A stretch of DNA of 64,000 bases. Origin: Dioscorea cayenensis subsp. rotundata (Eukaryota; Streptophyta; Magnoliopsida; Dioscoreales; Dioscoreaceae). How positions within the stretch are numbered: the stretch's first letter is position 1; each line of letters opens with the position of its first letter. The notes beneath the pieces are model-generated. The model saw only the letters and a program-made list of their open reading frames with translations, searched no databases and was not told where the DNA came from. This document shows positions 1-12,890 of the stretch, one piece after another. A program made the translations under genes and the position numbers. The stretch spans positions 21,375,912 to 21,439,911 of the forward strand of contig NC_052482.1 in NCBI RefSeq assembly GCF_009730915.1. Direction: 5' to 3'.

Positions 1-345
1 CCTAAACCCTAAACCCTAAACCCTAAAACCCCTAAACCCCTAAACCCCAAACCCTAAACCCTAAACCCTAAACCCTAAACCCTAAACCCTAAACCCTAAA
101 CCCTAAAACCCCAAACCCCAAACCATAAACCCTAACCCCTAAAACCCTAAACCCTAAACCCTAAAACCCTAAACCTCAAAACCCTAAAACCCCTAAAACC
201 CTAAACTCAAACTCAAACCCTAAACCCTAAACCCTAAACCAAACCTAAACCCAACTCAACCTCAAACCTCGAAACCCTAAACCCTAAACCCTGAACCCTG
301 AACCCTAACCCCTAAACCCTAAACCCTAAACCCTAAACCCTCAAA
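1..345. repeat. Telomere repeat array (CCCTAAA)n, left chromosome end
   Basis: Tandem CCCTAAA units, the Arabidopsis-type plant telomere repeat, run from the first base. The C-rich strand reads inward 5'->3', which is what the left end of a chromosome shows on its plus strand. Units are perfect in short blocks and become degenerate further in (CCCTAAAA, CCCCAAA, CTCAAAC variants around 100-270), as expected at the proximal edge of a telomere. The last clear unit ends near 340, followed directly by AT-rich unique-looking DNA with no obvious subtelomeric satellite. Confidence 0.97.
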
Positions 346-3300
346 ACTTAATATTTAAAATAATAATTGGAATATAGAAATTTGAAGAAAAAAATGGTAT
401 TTTCTCTTGTGAAATTTGTTGTTATCCTGGTTTCTATTACTATGTTGATCGAATAGCAAAAGTTTCTCCAATATTCGTAAAATTTTAATTAAAGCTTAAG
501 CACATGAAACTTGAAGCGAAATGTCTTTGGTGATCCTGCTATAGTTTTAACACTTTTATGTTTTAATCTATGATTACATTTTAAATGGAAAAACAAATGT
601 ATGACTTTAAAAATTTTTCTAAAACCAAGCTTTAATCGAATTACAATTGGTTTAATAAAAATCCTAAGTTAAAAGTGATACATTTGAAAAATTAATTATT
701 ATTATTTTGTATTTTTGATGATCTATTTATGCTTATAATAATATAAAAACCCAAATTTATCCCTGCTCGCTTTCTCCTCTCTCTCTCTCTCTCTCTCTCA
801 CTTTGTCGGCATAGGAGCTCGGCCTCCGCCTCTATCTCCTCTCCTTCTCTCTACTGCTCACCGCCGCCTCTTCGAGAAAGGCGTCACCACCCACCTCCTC
901 ATCTTCAAACGGGCACCTCTCGAGGCTCAGAGCTCTGTATGGATCGTGGACGGCGCATGATGAGCAAGACTCATCCCCGCACTCAACCTTTTAGGAGTGA
1001 GTAACAAGATCTTTTTGATTCCTGGATAGCCTTTTTTCTTGAAAGTTAGGGTTCTTGCTTGAATTCATGCATCTCGATCTTCGCTTTTTGATTTCATTGC
1101 TTTCAAGAAAGATCTCGAGATGGGGTTTTATATTCCGATCTTGGTTCCATAGTTGATTGGTTCTTGTTTTCATGGTTTGACTGTGATTTAGCCTCATGAA
1201 TTATGTGTGTGTGTTTCGAGGGTCTCAACATTTACCCTTGTATCTCCTCGCTCTTTTTCTCTCTCTCTCTCTCTATATTCGATTTTTGTTTTCATGCCCC
1301 GGATCTAGACTCGTGAATCTTTAATCCATATTATCACTGGAACCGAGCCTAAGGTCATTCCCTGGCCTCATGCAGTATGAGATCGGTTTTTTGTTTGTAG
1401 GGTTGTGGTAGTACATTATGGTTACTCGTCTATGTCCGGATTTAGATCCGACTTTTGATCCATTTATTGAGAAATATAGCAATGGGGTATTAGATTGTGT
1501 TTTTATTTAGAAGGTGCTGTGAATTTGTGTACAAAACTCTATAAATCATGACCCACTATATTGATCGCTAGTGTTTTCTATGTTATCCTTTCCTTTTTCT
1601 GATTAGGGCTTGTTTGTGTGTCTTGATCTTGATCATGCAGTGCTTGATCCATTCTCTCAAGGAGTAGAACAAAGGGGTATTGGACATTGTTATTGTTTGT
1701 AGGGTTTTTTTAACCAATCTTGATTCCATTTGTTGAGTATACCCTCTTGACCTTCCTTTTTCTTGTCTAGAATTTGTGTTAACATGCTTGGATTATCCAT
1801 TCTCTCAAGAACACCCCATGTAATAGGCATCGACATTGTTTTTGCTTTAGTATGTCAAGTTTTCTATCATCTCAAAGTCAATCCAGTAAAAACCCCAACA
1901 ATAATGATTTATTACTATGTTTGTTGAGGTTTTTAGTCCGTCTCTAGTCTTGTGTTTGATCTTTCACTAATTGTTTGTTTTGATAAATTTTGCTCTGCCT
2001 AATTGATCGGCTCTTCTTTTAATCTAGACAATTGAATAAGTTAACTATAGGCTGGACAATGTTTAGGTACAATTTAGCAATTAAGAAAACACTGGATATT
2101 TCCATTTGATTACAAAACATTCATATCCAAAATTTCTTGGGTCTATACGAAGTTTTAAATTCTCAATAGCTTTCAAGATGCCACAAGCATTTATGTTCAT
2201 GGGCTATATCCCATAAGTCTGCACGCGGTTTCTCACTTGATTGTTTGATCAAATCAGTCATGTTCCATAGCTATTTCCTTATTTGGCTCAAGAGCAAGAA
2301 CTAATCTCTTTTAGCATAGTTTTATATAAGATTGCTTGACTGTAATCTCGGGAAAATGCAAAGTACTATAAACTTAAATTTTGTGCAATATATTTTTTTT
2401 GTTTTTGTGGGTTGGAGCATAAATTGCCACCCAATCTTGCATGCTAATTTTTCATTTTCTTCCCTATTGAGCCACAGGTTGGATTTATCCAATCAGACGC
2501 TATATTTTTTTCTTTTCTTGTATGAAGGGTGCATTGGAGAAACTTATTCTAAAAACTTTTAGCTATAAATGGATCTTGATTCATTGATTCAACCTGATAC
2601 ATATGTTTTTTATATTTCAAGGTAGGAAGTTGTTCTCAGGATTTACTCGATTATGCAAAGGCCTCTGTGATACTTGTTGAAGGTTATTTTCATCGCAAAT
2701 TTCCCTCACCTGCCACATATCTTGCTCTTATTGCTAGGTATGGTTGTCATAAGAACTGAATTTGAAATAAGTCATTGTCATTTGTCAAGTAATAATTTTT
2801 TTATCGAGTAGGTCACCCGTGGTCGTTATTTACATCATGTTATGACTGTACCTACTAGCATGATCTAGGACATTGTGCTCCAACTGAGTGTACCTTTCTC
2901 CAAGCAGATATAACCCATTGATTAACTACCATTTAATGTGAATATGCATATATTTCATGGAATAATTTATAGTTGTTGATAAATGATAATTGCCTTGCTT
3001 TTATTCTTAGTTAGATCATATGTTATTATTGTTGCATCATAAACTTTACATATATGGTATCAGTGGTTGTTCTTGTGTGCTTTTAGGTGATCATGCTATA
3101 GAATGTGATCACTTTTGTCTTTAAATCTATCTACCAACTTCTAGATTCTTTAGTTATGATTGTTTACTAATATGGTAAGACCATAAAAACTACTTATATT
3201 GATTGACCTCTTATTTTGAGGTTGTTATGTGTTTTTTTTACTACATTAAGTATAAATTATGCCAGGCACTTCACATTATTATTGCTGACATTCTTTAGGA

Positions 3301-4250
3301 TGATTTTATATATATATATATATATATTAAGATTAGTATCCTCCCAATCCTCAATATAATCTGGTTACACTAGATAGAAGTCGCATGTCATTTTGCTCCT
3401 TGTCAAACATATAAGGTGTTTCTAACACAGAAGTTCATTGACAATTTACATTAATGGACTTCTGTTCTAGATGATTCTCTTCATTGCACTACCAAATAAC
3501 AATCCAATTTGTTATTTAATATTCATTTGTTTATTCAGCGGCTATGTCTCGAACTTATATGAGTTATACTTTAGCATAGTTTTAATATTCATTTGTTTGT
3601 GAGCTTAGTACCATTAGGAACATCATGCCCCTCAACTGCGATATAGGCATATAGCTTGTTATCATGGGATAGAAGTTGCATTTGTCGTAATCTTTTAAAC
3701 CAAGTGTTATCATCATTGTAGATTCCTCTTTGTCAAATATGCTTGTTGACCAACTATATGGATGAAGTTGATGAAGTTCTATTCTTGATGATTTCTTTGA
3801 TTATGTAGTGACAACCATGCATTATATTGTTTATTCAGTTGTTAACTCAAAAGTTGTGTTTAATGCTTAATTAGTTAAAACAAGAAGACATTTATGCTTC
3901 TTTAACAAAACTAAATTTTTTTTCTTTGTATTTTCATGTTTTTAAGTTTCACCATCATTAACAAATTCTTCCTTTTTCAAATTTTTGTATTTATGCCTTT
4001 TTGTTTTTAGCTGGTTATATGAGATACACAACCGCAAGCCTTCAAAGCTTGCAAAATCCCATGAATTGAACTTTGTATTCTTGGTATTTTTTTCTCAAGA
4101 AAAGTTAAATTATCTTTTATGTTTATGAAATTGATGGGTCAATTTGATGTATGTTGCGGACTATATGCAGACCTCATAAGTTTATAAATGAAGATACTAA
4201 ATAGCATGCTTTTACCTCCAAATCATTGCTAAAAAGTAGTGGAGGATGGT
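346..4250. other. Subtelomeric non-coding stretch with a possible short spliced transcript
   Basis: About 3.9 kb of AT-rich DNA without a recognisable gene. It holds a CT microsatellite (776-800), a pyrimidine-rich GC-richer block at 770-990 that looks like a plant 5' leader, a second CT run near 1255-1275 and a TA run at 3310-3330. A low-support spliced ORF is possible: ATG at 939, donor after 996 (GTGAGT), acceptor before 2622, stop at 2678-2680. It would give a 38-residue basic, Cys-containing peptide. I do not recognise that peptide and the exon pair may be chance. The rest shows nothing I can support. Confidence 0.35.
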
Positions 4251-4299
4251 GGTTAGGTTTCATGTGTTTGGGAAAGACGATATCAGCTTTTCCTTTTGA

Positions 4300-7200
4300 T
4301 TCCTCTCCTCTCTGTAAGATAGGACCTGAGAGAGAATAAAAACATTGTAGCAGCCATTACTATAGTTAAACCACATTGCTCCTCAGAAGTTTTTGCAACC
4401 TCAAAGATCTGTTGATTCTCGCCCGCAGACTCGTAGCACCTCGATAATGTAGCAAAAATGACACTCAGAGGCATCCCCAACACCATGAAAGCGCATCGAG
4501 AGTTAAAATCAAAATCTTTTCTCTTCCTTCTTCTTTCCTTCTCCTTCTTTGTTTCTCCACGCCGACCGAACCCTTAAAAATCCCTAACTATTTCCGCGAC
4601 CAATTCCGCGCAACCAACACCAAAAATTTATTCCCCACATCCTCTTGAGTAAGGTAAGAGCCTTTATCCAAGTTTTTACCATGTATTTCTTCCGTATTTT
4701 CATTGTATTCATTGTTTAGAAACCTAGACCAAAACCTTAGATTTTCCAAGATTTGTGGGAGTTTTTGGGCTTAAAAATGGAAAGCCCTTGATGTTGTCAA
4801 TTGTTATTCATGAGAATTGTGTCAAAAATTTCATTGTTTGATGTTGTAAAAATGAGAGAAAACCATTTGTAAGGTTCGGGTTTTATCGTAGTATGCCCGA
4901 CGTTATCAGAAAGCACTGAAAAACTTTGGCCTTTTTATTGTATTTCTTTGATCCAAATTGAAGCTTTTCATTCATTGAACTTATTGGAACTAGGTTTACT
5001 TCATTCGAGGTCGTTTTGGGTCCAAAATGACAATGTTTTGCCCTAAAACCCTAAGGTTTTCAGTATAGACATGTATAAATGCATTTGCATGCATTTTCTT
5101 TTAGCTATCATGCTTGTGTTCATTAGTATTTGGATTCCCTGCTTGTATCTAGGTGGCAAAGCACCTCCAAAGGGAAGGAAACCGCCAATCACATGCGGCG
5201 TGCTCCATGCGAGGCAACATGTCTTGTGAGTGGGTTATGTTGAATGCACAATTTAATTGAATATCGAAAATATTTTTAATTGTTTTCTGAAAATGATTTC
5301 CATGGCTTTTTATCATGTTTTTAAATCACTATTTCATGGATGAGAAGAAAGTATAGATGACCGCTAGAAACTATGTTTTATTTGGAATGACTTGTGGTTT
5401 ACTCTCTGAAAAATCATGAGAGCGCTTACTAAGAACATACATGTTTGGTGGATGAATGGAAATTGTTGATTATTACAATGAGTTCATTAAGCTTTATGTG
5501 TTATAAGTGAAATTAATTATGTATGTTCAATGGATGATTTAATCTCCCTAGTGATGTATAATTTCTAAAGTTTTGAGGCATAATGTGATCAATATGGTAC
5601 ATGGAACTCGATGAAACCTTGAATGCTAAGGTATATAATTACACTTTATGTTGAAATTGATGAAATTTGTTCTTGTAAGTATACTGTAGAGTGCTTAATT
5701 ATAGTTGATCATATTGTGGTATACATATATATATATATATATATCGGGTGGATGTCAATGATTATGATTATTATTTTAAATGGAATTTCTTTAGAATGTT
5801 GATGATGAATAGCTTGAGTTATATATATGACAAGTGTTGAATTGCAAAAACTGAATATTCTTGTGAATTTCTAATAATAGTTTGATTTAATACTCCTAAG
5901 AGGAGATAGTGAACTTGTGAGTATTTTGACAATGGGATTATTATAGATGAAGCAAATATTAATGTTGAGGTAATGGCACTATGATAAGGATCTAAGACCT
6001 TGTTGAGTATAAGAAATGGTTGAATAGTAAAGACTTGTGAAAGTAAATCATCGATGATGCGTGAAAGAAGGATTTAATCAATATATATTGGCACGTGAGA
6101 TTATAGGTGATGAGATGAACATATTTTCATGACTTGTAAAGTATTTAGAGGTTGTGATTGACTGGACCTTGGGGATTAATCTTGTACTTTGAGGAAAAAT
6201 TAGTGAGCTGAAGAAAGAGAAAGTTTGGAATGATCCTAAGTAACTTGAGGTTTAACTAGACCAAAAAGCCATGTTTGTTCGACGATTTTTATTGTATTTC
6301 AAACTTAATGTTTCTTTCTACCTTATTGGTATTTATTTTTAGAAATGGTTTGTAAAAACCTTTCACTTGTATAAAGCATGCTTTTGATATTTATGATTAT
6401 GAAAACAAAAGGGTTTTTATTTCTGAATGGCATGTTCTTCTAGATTGTGGATATTATAATGCGCTTTAATATTGGTCTGGTTTTTATTGTCTAAAAGCAA
6501 TGCTTCGAGCTTCGCATATTATTGTGTTATTCTTGGCATTTGGACGTAAATGTTTTTGAATGTATTGGCACATCGATTGGAATACTTTTTGAAAGTTTAT
6601 ATGCATTGCTATGCTTTTGGCTTTGGATTTGTGGAAATAATGTTTATTCCCGATATGTGAATGCTTTGTCCCGGATAAGGACCCCGTGACATGAGTGATT
6701 CGGATTGTATTATTGCTACGACTATATGTTGGTTTTGGATGGTGATCTGCGGGCTAAGGCCCGACTATCGCAGAGTGGGTCCCAACGGGCCACCTTTAGA
6801 GATGGCGCTGTGGACCGAGTGTTGATTTGTCCGGATCGGTGGGAGCGTGAGCCACGATTGGATGATACATCGGGATCCCGGGTCACCACATCGGGACCAG
6901 TGGGCCAACGCTCGAAAGGTGCGAAGACCTCGACGGTTCTCAACTTAGTCGCGACGCGGCTAATGTTGGAGAGAGTGTTTTTAGGCCATTGCTTATTTGA
7001 TCGAGAATTTTATTTGTTTAAGTTGGTATTTCTACTCATTTTGGGAACTTATATCCAAGTATTTGTTTTATACATGTTAAGGTTTTGTCGATGCTCGTGA
7101 GAACCTATGTTTTGGTTTTAAATACCAAGGTTTCTTATATTACACTTTCATTGTGTGGAAATTGTGAATCGTTTCAGTTTACTTATGTTATTGTAAAATG

Positions 7201-7635
7201 TGTTTATTGTATTTCATCGATTTGTTTTGATATTCTGTTAGATTTGTGCTAACCCATTCACTGAGTGACTATGGTTACTCACCCCCTCCTCCCTTCCAGG
7301 TTTTAGTGGTTTGGGTCGTCATAGCGAGGCGAAGTGTTAGCAGTTTGCATTCCAAGTCAGGTTGTTTATTTATTGTTAATCAGGTTGCATTGTATGAGTG
7401 CAGTGGATCCACTAGTGTTCTTAACTCAGTAATCGTGATTTGTATATCTTTCACTTTTCATCGTTGATTCTTCGAGTGAAAGTTTTGCTTTTTGGTACCT
7501 TTTATTATTGTGGTGTTGTTTAGCGGTGATTTTTGTGAGCCTTGCGATGACTCGAGGGTTGAGTGGTGTGTGTCCCTCCTCGGGATCGTCGCGGCGGTTG
7601 TCACGTGGCGGGCCCGCGGGTCGGGACGTGAGACC
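4300..7635 (+). mobile_element. Ty3/gypsy-like LTR region, probably a solo LTR; ends unresolved
   Basis: The right part has the layout of large plant gypsy (Tekay/Del-like) LTRs: a GC-rich block at 6665-6950 in otherwise AT-rich DNA, a segment at 7250-7330 reading like the conserved 'actgagtgact...ttactcacc' box before the processing site, and an end near 7632 reading GGGTCGGGACGTGA. The left part has a pyrimidine-rich leader (4520-4570) followed by an AAGGTAAG box at 4654, comparable with the AAGGTAGG box in the reverse-strand LTR at 8315-12063. I see no protease, RT or integrase. A GACC direct repeat at 4323-4326 and just after 7630 is the best candidate target duplication, but it is too short to fix the ends. 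Confidence 0.45.
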
Positions 7636-7639
7636 TGTA

Positions 7640-8309
7640 CTTGATTTCCTTTTCTTTATTCAAAAATTTGTTTTTGATGTTAAATAGGTTGAGGGATTGC
7701 GGTTTCATTGGGTTTTAAGGTTATACTGGTTAAGGGTTTAAAGCCTTGGGATTTAAGGTTATACTAGTTGGATGATTTGGAATTTGGGGTGTGATTGTTG
7801 GTTTTCAATTCCTACCGGATTTAAGGATTAAGGTTCCACCTAAATGTTTTGAGGTTGTACTAGTTTAGGAATTAGGAATTAGGCTTTTAGCTTGAGTTTT
7901 GTTCACATCCTGGTTTAGGAAATATTATTCTGGCCTTCGAGAGGTTATACTTGTTATTCTTAAATGCAAGATTTGCATGGCTCTTTCTTTGTGTTTTATT
8001 ATTTTGTCTTAATTCTTGGATTGATGTGAAATTGTTGTGATATGTGTGGAAACCATTTTAATTAGGTTCCCAACGATGTACATAAATTTTTGATTGAGTG
8101 AACTACTCTCGAAATCTAACTTTTCTCTGATAGTGGTTTGTACTTTAAACTACTCTTTTGTTTGTATTAGCACATAACAAATATTCGTAATTGATGTTCA
8201 TATGATAAGCTTCCTATGATAACAATATCGAGTCTAATGGCGCTGCTGTATTGACAATCACACATAATGACCTTTACATAACATATGGCATGTTGGCACT
8301 TGAAGGTCC
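7640..8309. other. AT-rich spacer without recognisable gene
   Basis: About 670 bases between two LTR regions. It contains loosely repeated phrases (for example variants of 'aggttatact' at 7715-7775) but no coding signature or known RNA. Confidence 0.5.
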
Positions 8310-8314
8310 ACATC
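8310..8314. repeat. Target-site duplication ACATC, left
   Basis: Five bases immediately outside the TG end of the solo LTR. They match 12064-12068 exactly. Confidence 0.85.
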
Positions 8315-11300
8315 TGTCACGCCCCGAACCCAGTTTTATGGACCCGGGACGCTGACAAACGGCCGTACACCTACAAGGCCGAAACCAAGTAGGCATACAA
8401 GGCCTCAAATCCTGATCCAAAACAGAACAAAAATCAAACTCAGTGGATTGCAAAAAACAATATAAACTTATTCAAATAAAACCTAGGCCCACAACAATCG
8501 GGACTTATTACAAGCTAAATAAAACGGCGATGACCCAACGATCCTTGCTAAGCTATCTGCCACTGACCTCTACTCCTGATCTGAAAAAAATATCAACAAA
8601 ATTTATGAGCTTGACAGCCCAGTAAGCACCCACTAAAAATATTGGGATCATTTACACAAAATCATAATTTATCAAAATGAGAAAATCGGAAACCAGAATT
8701 ATTTCAAGTAAACAAAGATGTCAAAACTGAGCATATAGGTCCCCCAAGCAACTATTTCCAAAACAAAATCACAAAATTCATATGTTTACCCTCGGTGACC
8801 CGAGACAAAATTTAACAAAAGTCATATTTTTACCCTCGGTGACCCCGAGCCAAAATTATCAGAGGCCGTTATTCTTCACCGACGGAAAGCGGTGGGAAAC
8901 TATAGTTTCTAGAACAAAATACGTGTCGACACGGTCACTGTTTAACCCCCAGTGACAGGGTTATTGCATAGTTAATTGGGGACTAGTTTCTATGTCAAAA
9001 TACGGCATATTCACAAAACGATGAACTAACAAAATTCAAAACAAGCAAAGTACAAGAATTTACAGTAACATGATCCCAATTTTGTCATATCAAAATACAC
9101 CAGTTAATGGAATACAAACATGAACAGATAATAAATAAATAATTCAAAATATATATGTCAAAATAATCAGTAATTTTCTTTAAAAAAATTCCAAAAGTTC
9201 ACAAAACTTGAATTTTCAAGTATATACATATAATAGGGTTTATATGTGGGATACTTACCTGATTAACGCCAAAAAAATACTCCCAAACCTTACACCTTTG
9301 GCATGTCCTATATTTGGGAAGAGATCCTATTAGCTTTAAATAACAAAATTGAGGCTAACAAGCAATAGTATATATATATATATATATAAAGATTTTTAGA
9401 AGGGTACAAATGCAAAAATTTCAAACTATTATTCTACACTCCCAAATATTGATTATTGTGAGGGTACAATAGCAACTACCCACTCTAAAAGCCATATCAA
9501 TAATTCCAATATGATCAATGAGTACTAAAACCCTCATAACTTCACTCACACTTTTCCAAATCACAAATTTCAAAAATTTCGGGAATAATAGACACCTAAC
9601 ACTATGACATAGCCGAAATTCACATAATTTAGAGTACTACTCAATTTATAACATTCAATTGAATCTCTAACTATTTCTGCAAAATTATAATTCAGACATA
9701 TACCATTAAAAATATGTATATCTCTTAACCCTACAACTCCAAAACTTAATGAAATCGAGACAACTCAAAAATGAACGACTTTCTTATTTTTTTCACCTTA
9801 TCTAATTCAATATCCCCGATCATCAAAAATTGGCCATGATTCTTCAAGTTCTGTACAGAAATATCATCCGAGACAATTATACTAATAAGGCTATATCTCA
9901 CAAACTACAGATACATAAAATCTGAAATTTTGCAATTATTTAGATAACATAAAAAAAATACAAATTTCATATTTTACTCTCCTCCAAATTCTTCCTCTAA
10001 GACCTCTAAAAATCGGAGAGGGATTTCCGCTATTGTCAAAAACGAAAATTTGAAACCTCTCAAATTAAATCAACTAACAATTCCTTTCTCATGGCGAAAG
10101 ATTATACCTCAATCAACTATACTTCATATTACATCAAATATATCATGCAAAATCTCATCCTTGAGATGTGATTAAATCCATACAAGCATCACGGTCAAAG
10201 GTCCTAAGAATATGCTTAGGTGCATACATCTAGACATGGCCACGGTTCGAGAACCGCTGATACTGGTTCCTGAACCGCGGTTCCGTTCAGGAGATCTTGA
10301 ACCGGAACCCGAACCTCCCAGGGCAAGGTTCTTGGCGGTTCGGGTTCCGGGTTCGGCTTTTCGGTTCCGGCTCAGCGGTTTGGTTCAACGGTTCCGGTTT
10401 GACGGTTCATACGGTTCGGTTTTTTTTAAACTAAATAATTCAATAATTCAAATTAATTAACACAAAAATACAAGAATTAATTTAATACTAATATAAGATA
10501 GTAGGTTAAGTTAGTAGGTATACGGTATACCCAAAGTTTCAATGTTTTATTTATTTTGTTGTTATTATTTTTAATGTTCATGTATGTTATTTGTTTTTCT
10601 TTAGGAATTGTTTTTATTTTTATTTTTCCTTTTTCTTTTTGATTTCTAGTATACTTATATAAGTTGCATAGTTTACAAATTGAAAATCTTGGGAGTTTTA
10701 TCTATATATTGGAATATCTATATATATATATATATCTTTAAATGATCAACAAAATCAGGCAAATTGATATATATACACATATATATTCATGTTTATTTTA
10801 TTTTATTTATTTATATATTTTTTTAATGATTCAAATGTTTTACATGAGAGCATTTTACTCAGTATATTTTCATTTATATAAAATAAATATAATTTAATAT
10901 GAACTACGTTAATTTTGTAAGTTTCAAAACGGAAGATATATAAAGTCTAGTCTTTGTTTTTTATATTAAATTATAAAAATAATATGAAAATCTACTAAAG
11001 AATTGAATATTTAAGTACTTCTCGTCAATTAAATTATTTTAATAAATCCATATTTAATTTGTAACTAATAATTTGTGGCATAATCAATTAATTATAACTT
11101 ATCCTCTTGCATGAGTAACAAAGTTTCGCATGGCACAGTACATATAAGTTGGACGAATGTCACAAATCAGACCTAATCGGCTAATCAAGTATTCAGAATC
11201 AGACCTAATCAATAATCAATTTGGTTAATATCTTTAATTAATTATTTAAAATATCTTTAAACATGCAATTACTTAATTAATTACTAATTAATGATATTAA

Positions 11301-12063
11301 CAAAATAAAAACCTAATCATAAATGACATTATTTATATAGTATGACATTATTCATATTATATTTATATAATATAATATGAACTTTTGTTTTGAACCTTTG
11401 GTTGAACCGTATGTGGAACTGCCGGTTGAACCGCATATGGAACCGCCGGTTGAACCGCCGGTTTCACGGTTTTTAAATTTTGAAACCGGAACCGAACCTT
11501 ATATGAAGGTTCCGGTTCCGGTTTTAGGACGGTTACGGTTTTTTCGGTTCCGGTTCCGGTTTTTGGCGGTTCGGTTCCGGTTCGGTTCCACGGTTTCGGT
11601 TCAAAATGGCCACGTCTACATACATCAAAAGAGAAACAAAACTCCTTCAAACTACAAATTAGGAACAAACCCTAGAAACTCAAGGTCTAAATCTAAAGTT
11701 TAAAGGTGAATCACAAATAGGAACAAATTTTAGGGTTTCAGAAAGAAATAAATCTAGAGCCAACCGGCATCAATAATAATCATTAATTATGCAACAAGCT
11801 CAAAGATCCTACCTTGAAAGAAGCAAAACAACACTCGATAAGAAGATCCACTCGTCCTTGCCGCCGGCACCACCATGAAGTAAAGGAAAAGAGGGCTAGG
11901 TTTTTTTTTTATAAGAGGTCGTGGCGGTGGAGCTGCAATCAGATCGTGATATTTGGTAACCGTAAGGATAAGAGCAAGGGTTTTAAAATCTTATAAATCA
12001 ATGGCTCTGATTGAAAAAGCTTGCATTGACGGCTAGGATCTAATTTAAAGGGTGGGGCTCACA
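8315..12063 (-). mobile_element. Solo LTR of a Ty3/gypsy-type retrotransposon, minus strand, with nested hAT
   Basis: The segment begins TGTCACGCCCC and ends GGGGCTCACA (TG...CA) and is flanked by a perfect 5-bp duplication ACATC (8310-8314 and 12064-12068), the hallmark of retroviral-type integration. Without the nested hAT the LTR is about 2.35 kb. No internal domain and no second LTR is present, so it is a solo LTR left by LTR-LTR recombination. The minus orientation is inferred from a TATAAAA-like box followed by a leader at about 11920-11890 (read on the minus strand) and from the GGGGCGTGACA-type 3' end seen in plant gypsy LTRs. Confidence 0.85.
10231..11618. mobile_element. Non-autonomous hAT transposon, 1388 bp, intact ends
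   Basis: Terminal inverted repeats are TAGACATGGCCACGGTTC at the left and TAGACGTGGCCATTTTGAAC (reverse complement) at the right. A perfect 8-bp target duplication CATACATC flanks it (10223-10230 and 11619-11626), diagnostic of the hAT superfamily. Both ends carry 150-200 bp arrays of GGTTC/GGTTCCGG motifs (10245-10420 and 11385-11600), the kind of subterminal repeats hAT transposases bind. The interior is AT-rich and has no transposase frame. It lies inside the solo LTR at 8315-12063 and is therefore the younger insertion. Open frames across its ends only reflect the repeat arrays. Confidence 0.93.
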
Positions 12064-12068
12064 ACATC
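12064..12068. repeat. Target-site duplication ACATC, right
   Basis: Five bases immediately outside the CA end of the solo LTR. They match 8310-8314 exactly. Confidence 0.85.
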
Positions 12069-12890
12069 AAACTACATAAACAATTGCCTCGTTATTCATG
12101 CTCATAAGATGATTTTGTCATTTATAGTACATGAAACTTTGAGAGAATTTGCTTTAGTTATGAATGAGCTGACTAAATATATTCGAAATCATATCCTTAA
12201 ATGTATGTTTGTTTTTTTTTGGTTAATGATATGGTTTAATTAATAAAAAGTTGATTAGGTGTCAATTTAAAGTTGGAGATATAGAGAAATAGTTTAATTA
12301 GAGGCTAAGGGTTTCAAGTTAAATAAACTGAAGAGGAGATATCTAAAATTTAATATAGCAACAAATCAAGTAGAAATTGAGGAAGAATTAAGATGAATGA
12401 TATTGAAATTGTTAAAATAGAAGTTTTCGATAGTTGGATTCTATGTTTAAGATGATAGGGAAGTTTTAAAAGATTCCACAAATAAGATTAAAGTTGGGTA
12501 AAATGAAGATTAGTTTTTTGAATTATATGTATTCTAAAATAATTTTTAGATTAAAATGTAAGTTTTATAGAATGGTTATTGGGCTAATCATGAATGTATG
12601 AGTCAGAATGTTGGGTGATTTAGAACCAACATCATCGAAAGATGGGTGTGGTTGAAATAAGAATGGATATCAAGCGTTAGTAGGAAGTATTGAACTATTA
12701 AAAATATATGCTGAGTGGCACATTTTAATAAGTTACGAGATAATCGGCTAAGATAATTAGAACATGTTTTTAGACACCTATGAATACCCTTATAAGAAAG
12801 GTGGGAACTCTTTAGGTAAAAGTTATAAAGGAAAGACCCAAAAAGTGTCTAATAAAAATTTTATATAATGATAAATGAGAAAATTTTACT
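12069..12890 (+). pseudogene. RTE-type LINE reverse-transcriptase remnant
   Basis: Conceptual reading with several stops and frame changes recovers, in order, the C-terminal signature of plant RTE-clade non-LTR reverse transcriptases: 'REFALVMNELTKYI' (12151-12190), a decayed FADD region near 12220, 'LEAKGFKLN' (12300-12330), a CW block followed by 'KMGVVEIRM' (12610-12675), and 'RDNRLR...LEHVFRH' (12735-12780). These correspond to the segments after the YADD box and the conserved C-terminal tail. The copy is clearly dead. It abuts the right end of the solo LTR. Confidence 0.8.

Noticed and set aside
6705-7100. 131-codon plus-strand open frame
   Set aside because: It sits in the GC-rich part of an LTR-like region and matches no retrotransposon protein.
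4320-7635. Calling exact ends for the plus-strand LTR
   Set aside because: The only candidate duplication (GACC) is four bases and the right end lacks a canonical CA, so the boundaries are left approximate.
10212-11703. Open frames rich in Pro-Glu and Phe-Arg repeats on both strands
   Set aside because: They translate the GGTTC subterminal arrays of the hAT element and are not genes.
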